In this document: positions 1 through 10,142 of the stretch, piece by piece
How the letters are laid out: each line of letters starts with the position of its first letter
How positions within the stretch are numbered: the stretch's first letter is position 1
DNA from: Opitutia bacterium
GTDB taxonomy: Bacteria > Verrucomicrobiota > Verrucomicrobiia > Opitutales > Coraliomargaritaceae
DNA length: 36,466 nt
Assembly (NCBI GenBank): GCA_029248665.1
Contig: JAQWIW010000025.1
Coordinates: 1 to 36,466, forward strand
Direction of reading: 5' to 3'
The notes under the pieces: model-generated
Database searches by the model: none
What the model saw: the letters and a program-made list of their open reading frames with translations, nothing else
Told to the model about the DNA's origin: nothing
Position numbers and translations under genes: made by a program

Positions 1-312
1 AAAGCCCTTAGCGATACTTTTATCCACAACGTACTTATTTATGTGATTCTTATTTTTACCATACAAGGTATATCCGTAATCATTCTATCTTTACTTGAGC
101 CGAATTTAAACTTAATCAGCTTATTTTCTGCCGTACAATCCGCACTCTATAACATCGGGCCAGGCTTTGATTTCATCGGCCCTACTCAAAATTTTAGTCT
201 ACTTAAAGACGCTTCTAAAATCTTTCTCTCCTTTTTAATGATCTTAGGAAGACTAGAAATCTACGCTTTGATAGTTTTGTTTATACCAAAGATTTGGCGA
301 TCTTACTCTTGA
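1..312 (+). CDS. trkH: TrkH/KtrB-family potassium uptake protein, C-terminal part (5'-truncated by window)
   Basis: Open from base 1 in frame 1, so the gene begins outside the window; 103 codons are visible. These would be the last transmembrane/pore segments of a Trk/Ktr potassium-translocating subunit in the inner membrane. The segment 'NIGPGF..IGP..NF' followed by 'K..L...M..GRLE' and a final hydrophobic stretch ending in a Trp-Arg tail is the typical end of the TrkH family: the fourth selectivity-loop glycines, then the last helix. The stop codon (310-312) overlaps the stop of the convergent ferredoxin gene by 10 bases, leaving no room for a separate terminator. I am fairly sure of the family; TrkH versus TrkG/KtrB cannot be resolved from the tail alone. 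Confidence 0.85.
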   Translation, partial: KALSDTFIHNVLIYVILIFTIQGISVIILSLLEPNLNLISLFSAVQSALYNIGPGFDFIGPTQNFSLLKDASKIFLSFLMILGRLEIYALIVLFIPKIWRSYS

Positions 313-542
313 TCGCCGTCATCTCCGATTGCCTCAACTGGGCAACCTTCCAAAGCTTCGATACATAAATTAGCACCCTCTTCATTAACGGGCTGCTTGT
401 AAACATATGAATAGCCTCCTTCTTCATTACGCATAAAAAAATCAGGAGCGGTTTCTCTGCATAGATCACAATCTATGCACTGTTCATCCACATAAAATTT
501 ACCCAAAATATTTTCGGGCCACTTTTCTTCTATTTCTGCCAT
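303..542 (-). CDS. Small 4Fe-4S ferredoxin
   Basis: A 79-residue acidic protein with the single-cluster ferredoxin pattern: Cys22, Cys25 and Cys28 in a CxxCxxC arrangement and the remote Cys67 in a 'CP' pair. An extra Cys60 lies between them. Family knowledge says such proteins carry one [4Fe-4S] cluster and shuttle electrons in the cytoplasm; the redox partner cannot be told from here. The ATG at 542 gives the usual length for this family. It faces the trkH 3' end (10-base stop overlap) and is divergent from the rhomboid gene, with 108 bases between the two starts, where its promoter must lie. No partner oxidoreductase is adjacent. Confidence 0.88.
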   Translation of the reverse strand: MAEIEEKWPENILGKFYVDEQCIDCDLCRETAPDFFMRNEEGGYSYVYKQPVNEEGANLCIEALEGCPVEAIGDDGDQE

Positions 543-650
543 ACCTATAGAACATTTTTATAAAACGATTTGAGTCAAGATATAGCTGTATTTAAATAAA
601 AAATATTATCCGTGCTTGCACAATAATTCCAAAAAAATTAAATAGGAATT

Positions 651-1547
651 ATGATCTATGATCGTCCATATATGAAATCAGCGCCTGATAATTTTTATCA
701 GCAAAAATCAATCGTATTTAAGTTACTGATCATTAACATAAGCTTATTCGTGTTACAAAATGTGCTGCATATTTTGCTGCCGAATACTCAAATTATAGAA
801 AGCCTGCTTGTTTTGAACCCCTCCAACCTGCTTGAAGGGAAAATATGGACACTCTTGACTTACTCCTTTCTTCACAGTTATCCAGGGCTCTTTCATATCT
901 TAGCTAACATGCTCGGACTTTATTTTATTGGTCGAGTGATTGAGCCGATAATCGGCGCTAAGTCATTTTTGTATTTATACCTCACCTCTGCTATTATCGG
1001 AGCCTTATTATATTTATGTTTTCATATGGATCCCTCGCAGGGGCTTTATGGCTTAGTCGGTGCCTCTGCCTCTGTCTCTGGAATACTCGCCTTCTTTTGT
1101 TTAATCAAACCTGAAGAACGTATCACCTTGTTATTATTTTTTGTTCTTCCAGTTTCATTAAAACCTAAATGGCTTCTTCGTGGGTACTTAGCTATTACCG
1201 TACTTTTACTTTTTTCGGAAGAACTCACTGGCAGAGTCAATGTAGCTCATTCGGCTCACCTAGGAGGAATTTTAACCGGCTTTATTTATTATAAATTTTT
1301 TTATAAAGGTAACTTTTCTTCTTTTTCGCAATTTCAAGAACCGACCATTGAGTTGCCTAAATGGTTTAAAAAGAAAAAAAAGCCGTTCTCAAATGTGAGC
1401 TATACCGTAAATTATTCAGACCAAAAAAAACAAATGAAAGCGGAAGTGAATATTATTTTAGATAAAATTAATCTCCATGGATTTGAGTCATTAACAGACA
1501 AAGAATCCGAAACGCTGAAAAAGGCACATGGTCTATTCAATAAATAA
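651..1547 (+). CDS. Rhomboid family intramembrane serine protease
   Basis: A 298-residue polytopic membrane protein. It has a conserved His/Asn on an early helix (His82, Asn86 in 'FHILANM'), the catalytic serine in a Gly-Ala-Ser-Ala loop (Ser139) and the catalytic histidine in 'AHLGG' (His203), giving the Ser-His dyad of rhomboids that cut transmembrane segments of client proteins. About six hydrophobic helices span roughly residues 22-215. A hydrophilic, Lys-rich tail of about 80 residues follows, unlike minimal rhomboids. The ATG at 651 has 'AGGA' a few bases upstream. The end overlaps the longest possible reading of the downstream protease gene, so the two are probably cotranscribed. Substrates are unknown. 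Confidence 0.9.
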   Translation: MIYDRPYMKSAPDNFYQQKSIVFKLLIINISLFVLQNVLHILLPNTQIIESLLVLNPSNLLEGKIWTLLTYSFLHSYPGLFHILANMLGLYFIGRVIEPIIGAKSFLYLYLTSAIIGALLYLCFHMDPSQGLYGLVGASASVSGILAFFCLIKPEERITLLLFFVLPVSLKPKWLLRGYLAITVLLLFSEELTGRVNVAHSAHLGGILTGFIYYKFFYKGNFSSFSQFQEPTIELPKWFKKKKKPFSNVSYTVNYSDQKKQMKAEVNIILDKINLHGFESLTDKESETLKKAHGLFNK

Positions 1548-1572
1548 AGAACGTCACAACTTAAATTTTTAT

Positions 1573-3903
1573 ATGAAACTGCCTCAAAAATCTCTATTTA
1601 TAACACTTTGTTTTTTCTCTGCTTTTGCAATCAATCTATTGAATGCAGAAATTAAATTAAGCGAGAAGGAACAAGTAGCCTTAAAGGCACAAACACAATG
1701 GGTCTTAAAGCTGATCCAATCCAATCATTATTTAAAAAATGAAATCCAATCCATCGATGGCACTCAAATCATCGAAAACTTTGCAAATAGCTTAGACTAC
1801 TCAAAACTTTATTTCCTAAAAACAGACATTGATGATTATCTATTTCGCTTTTCTGAATCTATCGAAAGCTTTTTAGAAAATGGAAATCTGTATCCCGCTT
1901 TTGTCATCTATAATGATTACATAAGTAAGTTTAAGGCACGTACCGAATGGGTCTTAGATCGACTCGATGAACCCTTTGTATTCAAAGAAGAATCCTTGTT
2001 TGAATCTGACCGCACTGAGGCTCTATGGATAAACTCTCAAAAAGAAGCGGATACAACTTGGAATGCATTTATTCATTATCAGGTGCTCAATGAGCTCCTA
2101 TCCATTACTGGGGAGGCGATGGAGGATTCAGATGAAACAGAAGTCGATGCCAATGTATTGGAAGAGCAATTAACTTTGCTTTTTACAAATTCGACTTATT
2201 ACGATGAGAAGATCAGTGAGGTTATTGAAAAACTCAAACGTCGTTATAATAGAAATCTACGAATCTTAGAAGATCGAGAAGTGAGCGATATTCAAGAAAT
2301 CTTTATCAATGCAATGACCCATGTGTTTGATCCTCATTCTAGCTTTCTTTCCTCGCATACTTTAGAGAGCTTTAACTCTGCTGTAAAAAATTCCTTTGTT
2401 GGAATTGGGGCTCAACTCCAAGACGTTGATGGCATTTGTACGATAAAAGATATTTTACCAGGAGGCCCCGCTGAGCGATCCAATCAATTAAAAGCTGAGG
2501 ATGAAATTTTGGGAGTCGCACAAGGTGATGAAGAATTTGAAGACGTCATTGATATGCAATTACAGTACATCGTACGAAAGATAAAAGGTCCAAAAGAAAC
2601 AATTGTACGTTTGTTAATTCGACCAGGGGATACCGCTGATCCATCCGCCAGAAAAATTGTGTCGCTTGTCCGTGATGAAGTAAAACTTACGGCCAACCTT
2701 GCTAGTGCTAAAGTAATCAATCTTCCCACTAAAGACAGTATGATGGCAATTGGGGTCATCGAACTTCCTTCTTTTTATGGAAATATTGGACTGACAAGTG
2801 CGCTAGGAACAACAACCGATGATGTACAAGAATTAATCGAAAAACTAAAATCACATAACATAGAAGGATTAATTTTAGATTTAAGAAAAAACGGAGGAGG
2901 TCTATTAAGTGAAGCCGTCCGCCTTACCGGATTATTCATACCCGTCGGTCCCGTAGTTCAAGTCGTTGACGCACGAGGAAAGAAACAAGTGTTGCACGAT
3001 CAAATTCCTACCATGGCCTGGAAAGGTCCCTTAGCCATTCTTACTTCAAAGTTCAGTGCTTCCGCATCCGAAATTGTTGCGGGTGCTCTACAAGATCATG
3101 AACGTGCTTTAATTATTGGTGACAGTGCAACTCACGGAAAAGGAACGGTTCAAGAAATTTACCACATGAACACACGTTCGCCCATGAGTTGGTTTCAAAC
3201 AAATAGTTCATCCACTCCACCGGTTGCTTCAAAAATTACCATCAAACAATTCTTTTTACCGCAAGGGAGTTCGACTCAACTCAAAGGTGTTGTTTCCGAT
3301 ATTATTTTGCCTTCCGTAAATGAACTTTTTCCTATTGCCGAATCTGATTTAGAGAATCCGATTAATTGGGCATTAATCGAACCCGTCAATTGGTATAACA
3401 ATTGGGGGAAAATTGATGTTTCCAGTCCCTACCAAGAAGACTTGATCCCATACCTAAAACAATCAAATGAAGTTCGACAAAAAAAAATGGAAGAGCTCAT
3501 CTATTTGCAGGAGCAAATTGATTGGCGCACCCAACGTTATGAAGAAACTAAAATTTCACTCAATTTAGAAACACGTATTAATCAACAACTCGAAGAAAAA
3601 TTATTTAACGAAGCCCTTGAGGAAAGATACGATGCCTTAAAATCAAATCCCTATAGTCAATTTGACGTGCTCCTAGATATACGTGTAGCACAAGAAGCTA
3701 ATTCACAAAGCTTGAAAGATTCTTTTGCTATTCAAGAGGCAGTCGAGAATCCTCAAGATGAGGAGATCGATTCTGAAAATGAGGAAGAAGAATCCACTTA
3801 TGATATACACTTAAGAGAAAGCGTTCGGATTATAAGCGATTGGGTCATGTGGGAGAATAAAGACGTGCAAATAAGTGCCGAATTTAATTTATTTCCTTAT
3901 TAA
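1573..3903 (+). CDS. Carboxy-terminal processing protease (Tsp/Prc type, S41)
   Basis: A periplasmic Ser-Lys protease expected to degrade or trim proteins at their C-termini. I chose the ATG at 1573 because it starts directly with a signal peptide (Lys, hydrophobic core, 'NAE' end); an in-frame ATG at 1528 overlaps the rhomboid gene by 20 bases and would only add a charged leader. Order of domains: signal peptide (1-25), helical Tsp N-terminal region, PDZ domain (about residues 275-350, 'GIGAQLQ...GGPAERS'), the S41 catalytic core with Ser497 in 'SASASE' and Lys523 in 'HGKGTVQ', and a charged C-terminal region with a long helical segment and an acidic run as in Tsp/Prc. About 776 residues, longer than E. 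coli Prc. The Ser-Lys spacing is 26, against 25 in E. coli. Confidence 0.92.
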   Translation: MKLPQKSLFITLCFFSAFAINLLNAEIKLSEKEQVALKAQTQWVLKLIQSNHYLKNEIQSIDGTQIIENFANSLDYSKLYFLKTDIDDYLFRFSESIESFLENGNLYPAFVIYNDYISKFKARTEWVLDRLDEPFVFKEESLFESDRTEALWINSQKEADTTWNAFIHYQVLNELLSITGEAMEDSDETEVDANVLEEQLTLLFTNSTYYDEKISEVIEKLKRRYNRNLRILEDREVSDIQEIFINAMTHVFDPHSSFLSSHTLESFNSAVKNSFVGIGAQLQDVDGICTIKDILPGGPAERSNQLKAEDEILGVAQGDEEFEDVIDMQLQYIVRKIKGPKETIVRLLIRPGDTADPSARKIVSLVRDEVKLTANLASAKVINLPTKDSMMAIGVIELPSFYGNIGLTSALGTTTDDVQELIEKLKSHNIEGLILDLRKNGGGLLSEAVRLTGLFIPVGPVVQVVDARGKKQVLHDQIPTMAWKGPLAILTSKFSASASEIVAGALQDHERALIIGDSATHGKGTVQEIYHMNTRSPMSWFQTNSSSTPPVASKITIKQFFLPQGSSTQLKGVVSDIILPSVNELFPIAESDLENPINWALIEPVNWYNNWGKIDVSSPYQEDLIPYLKQSNEVRQKKMEELIYLQEQIDWRTQRYEETKISLNLETRINQQLEEKLFNEALEERYDALKSNPYSQFDVLLDIRVAQEANSQSLKDSFAIQEAVENPQDEEIDSENEEEESTYDIHLRESVRIISDWVMWENKDVQISAEFNLFPY

Positions 3904-3936
3904 TCGAATTCACCTAAGAGATCCATTTCTGCTACC

Positions 3937-4782
3937 TCATCGATACAACCAAAGAAAGCGGTCATATTCGTTCAAATCTTTGATTGTCTTACTTGCCTTG
4001 TAGCCAATTTTTTCTGCCTCCTTCGATAGTTCCCCATGCTGATCGGTTCCTGTTTCTAAAACTAAAATTCCTTCTGGTTTTAAAAATGCAAAAGATTCTC
4101 GCATGATTATTTTTAAATCTGACATTCCTGAATCCTTTGCGAGTAAGGCTTGCTTTGGTTCAAAATCTTTTACCTCTGGTTCAGCCGATTCATAAAGTGC
4201 ATCGCTCAAATAAGGAGGATTCGATATAATCATATCAAATTGTTTTTCTGTGGACAAGGCAGACAACCAATCACTCTCCAAAAATGTTATTTTTTCTGTT
4301 AGCTCCAATGCTTCCGCATTACTTTTAGCCAAAGCCAAGGCTTCTGGATCTCGATCAATTGCAGTGATCTCTGCAGAGATTCCCGCTTTGGCCAGGGCTA
4401 AAACAATTGCCCCAGAACCCGTGCCTAATTCTAAAATATGCGTAGCATCATTTAATAACGGCAGCACTTGCTCTACCAACAATTCTGTTTCTGGTCGAGG
4501 AATCAAAGCACGTTTATCCACACGCAATGAACAATTAAAAAAACTCGTTTCTCCTAGAATATATTGCAAAGGTTCGCGCATCGCCCTCCGGCGAACCATG
4601 TCACGCATCTGATTCAATTCCTCTGGATAGATAGGACGATCTAAATCCAAATATAAGTCCAAACGTTTTATCTTAAGCGCATAGGACAAAATAAGATCTG
4701 TGTCTAGTTTTCCATTAGGGATGCCTTTTTCAGAAAAAAAATTTTCTGTCTTACTTTTGATCTCTCGAAGTGTAACTAACAT
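3937..4782 (-). CDS. prmC: Peptide chain release factor N5-glutamine methyltransferase
   Basis: Transfers a methyl group from S-adenosylmethionine to the Gln of the GGQ motif of release factors in the cytoplasm. It has a helical N-terminal release-factor-binding domain (1-75), 'IPRPETE' (94-100), the SAM-binding 'LELGTGSG' (117-124) and the catalytic NPPY motif (188-191). At 281 residues it has the usual length. It sits 12 bases downstream of prfA, its substrate's gene, an arrangement found in very many bacteria, so the two are surely one transcript. The 3' end faces the stop of the Tsp-type protease gene with 33 bases between. Confidence 0.96.
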   Translation of the reverse strand: MLVTLREIKSKTENFFSEKGIPNGKLDTDLILSYALKIKRLDLYLDLDRPIYPEELNQMRDMVRRRAMREPLQYILGETSFFNCSLRVDKRALIPRPETELLVEQVLPLLNDATHILELGTGSGAIVLALAKAGISAEITAIDRDPEALALAKSNAEALELTEKITFLESDWLSALSTEKQFDMIISNPPYLSDALYESAEPEVKDFEPKQALLAKDSGMSDLKIIMRESFAFLKPEGILVLETGTDQHGELSKEAEKIGYKASKTIKDLNEYDRFLWLYR

Positions 4783-4794
4783 GCTCGAATTACC

Positions 4795-5883
4795 TTACCC
4801 TTTTTGAGATTGTACCAAATTTTCGATACGGGCTTCGTAATCAATATTATGCAAGGCTTCAATCAAGGATTCTAAATTGCCCTCTACGATTCCAGGAAGT
4901 GAAAAATTCATTCCTATGCGATGATCGGTAAGTCGTCCTTGCGGGAAATTATAGGTACGAATTCGTTCGGAGCGATCACCCGTCCCAATTTGCCCTTTTC
5001 TTTCTGCTGCATATTTCGCATGTTCCTCTTCTTCTTTTGCTTTAAGCAAACGAGACCGCAAGACGGTCATCGCCTTTGCACGATTTTTATGCTGAGATCG
5101 CTCGTCCGCACAATATACTGTCACACCTGTAGGCTTATGCACAAGCATCACCGCAGAATCTGTTGTATTAACATGTTGCCCACCTGCTCCAGAGGCACGC
5201 ATCGTGGAAATTTCTAAATCCTGTGGATTAATCTCGATATCCACTTCTTCCGCTTCTGGAAGAACGGCAACCGTAGCTGTAGAGGTATGGATTCGCCCCT
5301 GCGTTTCTGTCACAGGTACACGTTGCACTCGATGGACCCCACTCTCAAATTTTAAATATTTGTACACATTTTCTCCCGTGATGTTGAAAATGATTTCACG
5401 AAACCCGCCTGTTTCCGCAACATTCGAACTCATTAATTCAACACGCCAATTCATTTTCTCTGCATAACGACTGTACATCCGAAATAAATCACCCGCAAAA
5501 ATATTAGCTTCATCGCCACCTGCACCTCCCCGTATCTCCATCACTGAATTTCGACTGTCGCTGGGATCTGGTGGAACCATCGCCTTCAAAACGGTATGTA
5601 CCAAAGATTCTTTTTCCTCTTTTAAACTCAGTTGCTCTTCTTCAATTAATGGCACCAATTCTTTATCTGTGCTCTCATCTTTCAGCAGTTCTTCATTCTC
5701 TAAGAGTTGTTTTTCCACCTTGTAAAAGCTTTCAAACTTTTCGATTAGGGAAGATAGTCTCTGGTGCTCACGAGAAACTTTCGTTGCTTTTTTTGCATCG
5801 GAAAAAAAATCAGCGGAGGCCATTTGTTCATCTAGTGAACTTAATTTTTGTTTAAATGGCTCAATGTCAGGTATTTTGTGCAT
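4795..5883 (-). CDS. prfA: Peptide chain release factor 1 (RF1)
   Basis: Recognises UAA and UAG stop codons and triggers peptide release on the ribosome. The 362-residue protein shows the codon-recognition tripeptide of RF1 as Pro190-Val191-Thr192 (a PxT motif, not the SPF of RF2) and the catalytic Gly234-Gly235-Gln236. The order (helical N-terminal domain, 'GGAGGDEA' at 119-126, PxT, GGQ, basic C-terminal domain) is standard and full length. No in-frame stop or frameshift of the RF2 type is seen. First gene of the prfA-prmC operon. The start at 5883 is 61 bases from the divergent HAD phosphatase gene, so a shared promoter region is likely. Confidence 0.97.
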   Translation of the reverse strand: MHKIPDIEPFKQKLSSLDEQMASADFFSDAKKATKVSREHQRLSSLIEKFESFYKVEKQLLENEELLKDESTDKELVPLIEEEQLSLKEEKESLVHTVLKAMVPPDPSDSRNSVMEIRGGAGGDEANIFAGDLFRMYSRYAEKMNWRVELMSSNVAETGGFREIIFNITGENVYKYLKFESGVHRVQRVPVTETQGRIHTSTATVAVLPEAEEVDIEINPQDLEISTMRASGAGGQHVNTTDSAVMLVHKPTGVTVYCADERSQHKNRAKAMTVLRSRLLKAKEEEEHAKYAAERKGQIGTGDRSERIRTYNFPQGRLTDHRIGMNFSLPGIVEGNLESLIEALHNIDYEARIENLVQSQKG

Positions 5884-5944
5884 ATTTTATGTAAAATTCG
5901 TTGCAGAAAAAAGAGTTCTTAAATAGGAATATAGAAACCAACTA

Positions 5945-6970
5945 ATGTCGAAAAAATCTTTATACAAACAAAATATTATAGCTTGCGTTTGGGATTTTGA
6001 TAAAACCCTCATTCCGGGGTATATGCAAACCCCTTTATTCAATGCTTTTGGCATTGATGAAAAACTCTTTTGGAAAGAAGTGAATGCACTTCCAGAAATT
6101 TATCTGAAGAAAGGCACACGCGTTTCCTCAGATACCATTTATTTAAATCACTTACTCAGCTATGTGAAAAATGGGACCCTTGAAGGCTTGACCAATGCAA
6201 AATTAAGAGAATTGGGACAGCACTTAAAATTTTGTCCAGGCTTGCCTGAATTATTTCCTCTATTACAGGCGATAACAAAAGAGTCTGAAGCCTATAAAAA
6301 ACACAATATACAATTAGAGCATTACATTATTAGCACGGGGCTAGCTGAAATGATTCGCGGGAGCGAGATTGCCCATTACGTCACCGATATTTTTGGCTGT
6401 GAATTTATTGAAGCACCCATGCCGCCCAATTTTTCAAAACAAGATGAACTGGTCATAAAACTGGATTTTGAAATCAGTCAAATTGGCACCATTGTCGACA
6501 ACACGATAAAGACTCGCTATATTTTTGAAATCAATAAAGGCGGCAACAAAAACCCTTCCATTGATGTAAACGCCTATATTGATAAGAACGATCGCCGCAT
6601 TCCTATAGATCGAATGATTTACATTGCCGACGGACCGAGTGATATCCCTTGTTTTTCTGTCGTTAAAAAGAATGGTGGCAAAACCTACGCGGTCTTCCAG
6701 CCAGAAAATGATGCCGAGTTTGCACAAAATGATGCCTTACTCCATGCAGGACGCATTCATTCTTATGGACCAGCAGACTATACTCCAAACAGCATCACCA
6801 CTAAATGGCTCTCCATGCACATTAGAAAAATCTGTGATGCAGTCGTTAGTGAATGTGAAAATACGCTTTCTAAATCGATTCAAGAACCACCCAAACACCT
6901 CCATAAAAAATCTCATTCCAATGAGCCTGAACCCGATTCCTCAAATTCTGATCTAGAACTTTTTTCTTAA
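5945..6970 (+). CDS. HAD superfamily phosphatase, phosphoserine-phosphatase-like
   Basis: A 341-residue soluble protein with HAD motifs: the nucleophile pair Asp18-x-Asp20 in 'WDFDKTL', motif II Ser130/Thr131 in 'IISTG', a candidate motif III lysine at 189, and motif IV Asp229...Asp233 in 'ADGPSDIP'. The large insert between motifs I and II resembles the helical C1-type cap of the phosphoserine phosphatase-like (HAD-IB) group. A Ser/Pro/Asn-rich tail of about 40 residues looks disordered. The substrate cannot be predicted. Divergent from prfA, followed after 69 bases by the DUF11 lipoprotein gene, which may have its own promoter. Confidence 0.72.
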   Translation: MSKKSLYKQNIIACVWDFDKTLIPGYMQTPLFNAFGIDEKLFWKEVNALPEIYLKKGTRVSSDTIYLNHLLSYVKNGTLEGLTNAKLRELGQHLKFCPGLPELFPLLQAITKESEAYKKHNIQLEHYIISTGLAEMIRGSEIAHYVTDIFGCEFIEAPMPPNFSKQDELVIKLDFEISQIGTIVDNTIKTRYIFEINKGGNKNPSIDVNAYIDKNDRRIPIDRMIYIADGPSDIPCFSVVKKNGGKTYAVFQPENDAEFAQNDALLHAGRIHSYGPADYTPNSITTKWLSMHIRKICDAVVSECENTLSKSIQEPPKHLHKKSHSNEPEPDSSNSDLELFS

Positions 6971-7039
6971 ATCCTTATCACTTTGATATGAAATAAGCTA
7001 TTTTTATGTCGCTTTACTAGATCACTTATTTTTAAAACT

Positions 7040-8599
7040 ATGAATAACTCTTTCAAATCCTTTAAATTCATGCCCAAAGCTTTCAGCCTTCTATTAGTTT
7101 TAACTTCTTTAATCTTTTCAGTAGGATGTGAAACAACCGTTTCTAATCCCATTCAGGCCGATTATGATGCACCCACTGTTTTAGAGACTCCCGTTAACCC
7201 TCCTCTCGTAGAATCACTTCCTGAAATTTCCGAACAAGATGCAAACGAAGCAGAATCACTGATTTTTAAGAACGATCGTTTGCTTGTTAGAAAAACCCTT
7301 ATAGAGTCGGATCAAGTCGGTGGAGAAATCACTTATGAGATTACCTTAGAGATTTTAAAAGATATCGAAAATTTATGGATAGAGGAACGCATTCCAGATT
7401 CATTTCAGTTGAATCAAGTTATCCCTAGTCTTGAAGACCCTACTTCTTTAGTTTGGCATTTTTCTGAGCTTAGAGCAGGAGACACCCAAGCCATTGCTTT
7501 CAACTTTAGCCCTAGGGAAAAGGGCGACCATGATGTTCAAACCCTCGTTCGTTTTGAGCAATCCCTTTCCTTGGCACTTTTTTCCGGTCAACCCGACTTA
7601 GCCTTGGAATTAGTGGCTCCAAATTCACTTGAGCGCAATACGTCTGGAACTTGGGAACTCACTATAACCAATGCAGGCTCGGCTGTCGCAAAGTCCGTCA
7701 ATATAACCGCTGATTTCTCAGACGCATTTCGAGAAATCACGCCTTTAAACTATTTGATTTACGAATTAGATATGGGTGCTTCTCGCACATTTTCCTTTGA
7801 AGCCGATGCACTTAATCAAGGGTTATTTGAAAACAGCTTCTTAGCGACTTATGCAAATAGTGTTCCTGAAACAGAAGCCATTGCCAAAGCATCGACACAA
7901 ATCGTTCAATCTGGAATACAAATAGAAACACTCGGTCCTCTCAGTGCCTATGTATTTAAGCCCCATAACTACAAAATCAATATCCGTAATACGGGTGATA
8001 CCGACTTAGAAAATGTCCGTATTACCCAAGTCGTTTCAGAAAATTATTCGATTCTTGATTCCGGGCGAGGTCGCATCAACGGAAATGCTATAGGTTGGAT
8101 GATTCCCCTCTTACCCGCTGGGAGCAATCAATTAATTACTACTCAACTCACTTCAAATCGCCCAGGTGATGCCATTGTTAAAACTGTATTGAAAACAAAT
8201 AAAGGCCTTTCGACATCGGACGAAACTTCAACTGAATGGCTCGCCGTTCCAGGGGTAACACTTTCTATTGTCGATTCCAAAGATCCAATCACCGTCGGGG
8301 AAACCACCGAATTAAGCATCCGTGTTCGCAATCAAGGGGAATTTGAACCGGTTAAAGGACAAATCGAAATAAGTTTTTCTGAGCACTTAAAACCTTTGAG
8401 TATCCTCAACGATGTTGAAGGCACTATTTCGGATAATAAAATTTTGATCCCAGAGGTATTATTGAAACCTGGAAACGATATTGTTCTTAATATCTCTGCA
8501 GAAGGAATCCAAATGGGCTCAGGTAGAACAAACTTAAATTTCATGGCTGATTTCTTGAATAATCCAGTCATCAATCAAGAATCCACTAATATTTACTAA
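7040..8599 (+). CDS. DUF11/CARDB-like repeat lipoprotein
   Basis: A 519-residue exported protein. The N-terminus is a lipoprotein signal with basic residues, a hydrophobic core and a lipobox 'FSVG' followed by Cys30, so the mature protein should be lipid-anchored. After a Pro/Glu-rich linker come several immunoglobulin-like beta-sandwich repeats of the DUF11/CARDB kind; the phrases 'IRNTGDTDLENVRI', 'ITNAGSAVAKSVNI' and 'VRNQGEFEPVKGQI' mark three copies. Such repeats act as spacers or adhesive modules on the cell surface; no catalytic motif is visible. The ATG at 7040 gives a normal signal; the in-frame ATG at 7070 would also leave a lipobox. Followed by gnd after only 18 bases. Confidence 0.78.
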   Translation: MNNSFKSFKFMPKAFSLLLVLTSLIFSVGCETTVSNPIQADYDAPTVLETPVNPPLVESLPEISEQDANEAESLIFKNDRLLVRKTLIESDQVGGEITYEITLEILKDIENLWIEERIPDSFQLNQVIPSLEDPTSLVWHFSELRAGDTQAIAFNFSPREKGDHDVQTLVRFEQSLSLALFSGQPDLALELVAPNSLERNTSGTWELTITNAGSAVAKSVNITADFSDAFREITPLNYLIYELDMGASRTFSFEADALNQGLFENSFLATYANSVPETEAIAKASTQIVQSGIQIETLGPLSAYVFKPHNYKINIRNTGDTDLENVRITQVVSENYSILDSGRGRINGNAIGWMIPLLPAGSNQLITTQLTSNRPGDAIVKTVLKTNKGLSTSDETSTEWLAVPGVTLSIVDSKDPITVGETTELSIRVRNQGEFEPVKGQIEISFSEHLKPLSILNDVEGTISDNKILIPEVLLKPGNDIVLNISAEGIQMGSGRTNLNFMADFLNNPVINQESTNIY

Positions 8600-8617
8600 A
8601 ACTATCATTTCAATTTT

Positions 8618-10126
8618 ATGACTTCTGCATCTTCAGATATCGGATTAATCGGCCTCGCTGTAATGGGACAAAATTTAGCCCTCAATATTGCCGACCACAA
8701 TTTTAACATTTCCGTTTTTAATCGTACCTACGCAAAAACAACCAAATTCCTAGAGTCCAATCCAAATACACCAGGTGTATTATTGGGATTTGAACAACTA
8801 GAAGATTTTGTCGCTTCGCTAAAAAAGCCGAGAAAAATCATCATCCTTGTTCAAGCAGGCAAAGCCACTGACGCAGTCATTGATGCGCTCATTCCCTTAC
8901 TCGATAAAGAAGATATCATTATCGATGGCGGAAATGCCAAATGGGATGATACCATCCGTAGAGAAAAGGCTTTAACCGAATTAAACCTACAATTTATTGG
9001 ATCCGGTGTTTCCGGTGGTGAAGAAGGTGCCCGCTTTGGCCCCTCACTCATGCCAGGAGGCTCTTTTGAAGCTTGGAAGGAACTAGAGCCGATATGGACA
9101 GCAATCGCCGCTAAGGTAGATCCTAAGACCGGGAAACCGCTTATGGGAGCCAAGCCAGGTGAGCCTGTTGAAGGAGGCGTTAGTTGCACGACTTATATCG
9201 GCGAGAATGGTGCAGGTCATTACGTAAAAATGGTGCACAACGGAATTGAATATGGAGATATGCAAATGATTTGTGAAGCTTACCATATTTTGCGAGATAT
9301 TTTAAAATTGGAGCCAGTAGAAATTGGAAAAATATTTGAGGAATGGAACACAGGTCTTCTCGATTCTTTCTTAATGGAGATCACCGCAGACATTCTTCAA
9401 CAAATAGATCCCAAAACAAATCAGCCTTTAGTTGATTCTGTTTTAGATACTGCAGGGCAAAAAGGAACCGGTAAATGGACATCGGTAAATGCATTAGACA
9501 TGGGAGTCCCTGCACCTACGATCGCTGAAGCTGTATTCGCTCGTTGTATCTCCGCACTCAAAGATGAGCGAATCAACGCATCAAAGATTTTATCGCAACC
9601 TGCTGCCACTCCGACAATCGAAGATAAAGCCGCCTTTATCCAAGCAGTGCACGACGCCTTATATTGTTCAAAAATCTGTTCTTACGCTCAAGGATTCCAA
9701 CTTATGCGTGAAGCCAATAAAGAATATGGCTGGAACTTAAACTTTGGATCTATTGCAGAAATTTTCCGTGGCGGGTGCATCATTCGTGCTGCTTTTCTTC
9801 AGAAAATCACTGAGGCCTTTGATAAAAATAGTGCTTTGGAAAACCTTTTGCTCGATGATTATTTCAAACAAGCAATCGATACTGCCGAAGGTAATTGGCG
9901 TTTAGTTATTAGCCAGTCTGTGTTAACAGGCATACCTGTACCGACATTCAGCTCTGCCCTTGCCTACTACGATAGTTATCGCAGTGCCGTATTGCCACAA
10001 AATCTTCTACAAGCACAACGAGATTATTTTGGTGCACATACCTACGAGCGAGTGGATGGCCCACGTGGTGAATTTTTTCACTTTGATTGGTCTTCACCAA
10101 CAGAACGCACAGAAATAAAAAGCTAA
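8618..10126 (+). CDS. gnd: 6-phosphogluconate dehydrogenase (decarboxylating)
   Basis: Oxidises 6-phosphogluconate to ribulose 5-phosphate plus CO2, the third step of the oxidative pentose phosphate pathway, making NADPH. The N-terminal Rossmann loop '[10 protein letters not shown]' with a following 'NRT' (NADP preference), the substrate-binding '[16 protein letters not shown]' and '[15 protein letters not shown]' (catalytic Lys and Glu region) and the C-terminal helical domain with 'NWR' are all seen. At 502 residues it is about 30 longer than the E. coli enzyme; most of the excess is an insert around residues 165-190 ('[15 protein letters not shown]...') before the catalytic loop. Partner genes of the pathway are not adjacent. 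Confidence 0.96.
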   Translation: MTSASSDIGLIGLAVMGQNLALNIADHNFNISVFNRTYAKTTKFLESNPNTPGVLLGFEQLEDFVASLKKPRKIIILVQAGKATDAVIDALIPLLDKEDIIIDGGNAKWDDTIRREKALTELNLQFIGSGVSGGEEGARFGPSLMPGGSFEAWKELEPIWTAIAAKVDPKTGKPLMGAKPGEPVEGGVSCTTYIGENGAGHYVKMVHNGIEYGDMQMICEAYHILRDILKLEPVEIGKIFEEWNTGLLDSFLMEITADILQQIDPKTNQPLVDSVLDTAGQKGTGKWTSVNALDMGVPAPTIAEAVFARCISALKDERINASKILSQPAATPTIEDKAAFIQAVHDALYCSKICSYAQGFQLMREANKEYGWNLNFGSIAEIFRGGCIIRAAFLQKITEAFDKNSALENLLLDDYFKQAIDTAEGNWRLVISQSVLTGIPVPTFSSALAYYDSYRSAVLPQNLLQAQRDYFGAHTYERVDGPRGEFFHFDWSSPTERTEIKS

Positions 10127-10142
10127 GCTAAGACAAAGAAAG

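Noticed and set aside
20-28. Perfect DnaA box TTATCCACA inside trkH
   Set aside because: Isolated, within a coding sequence, no second box nearby; one or two chance matches are expected in a window of this size and composition.
4514-4522. Second perfect TTATCCACA, inside prmC
   Set aside because: Also isolated in coding sequence with no AT-rich element beside it.
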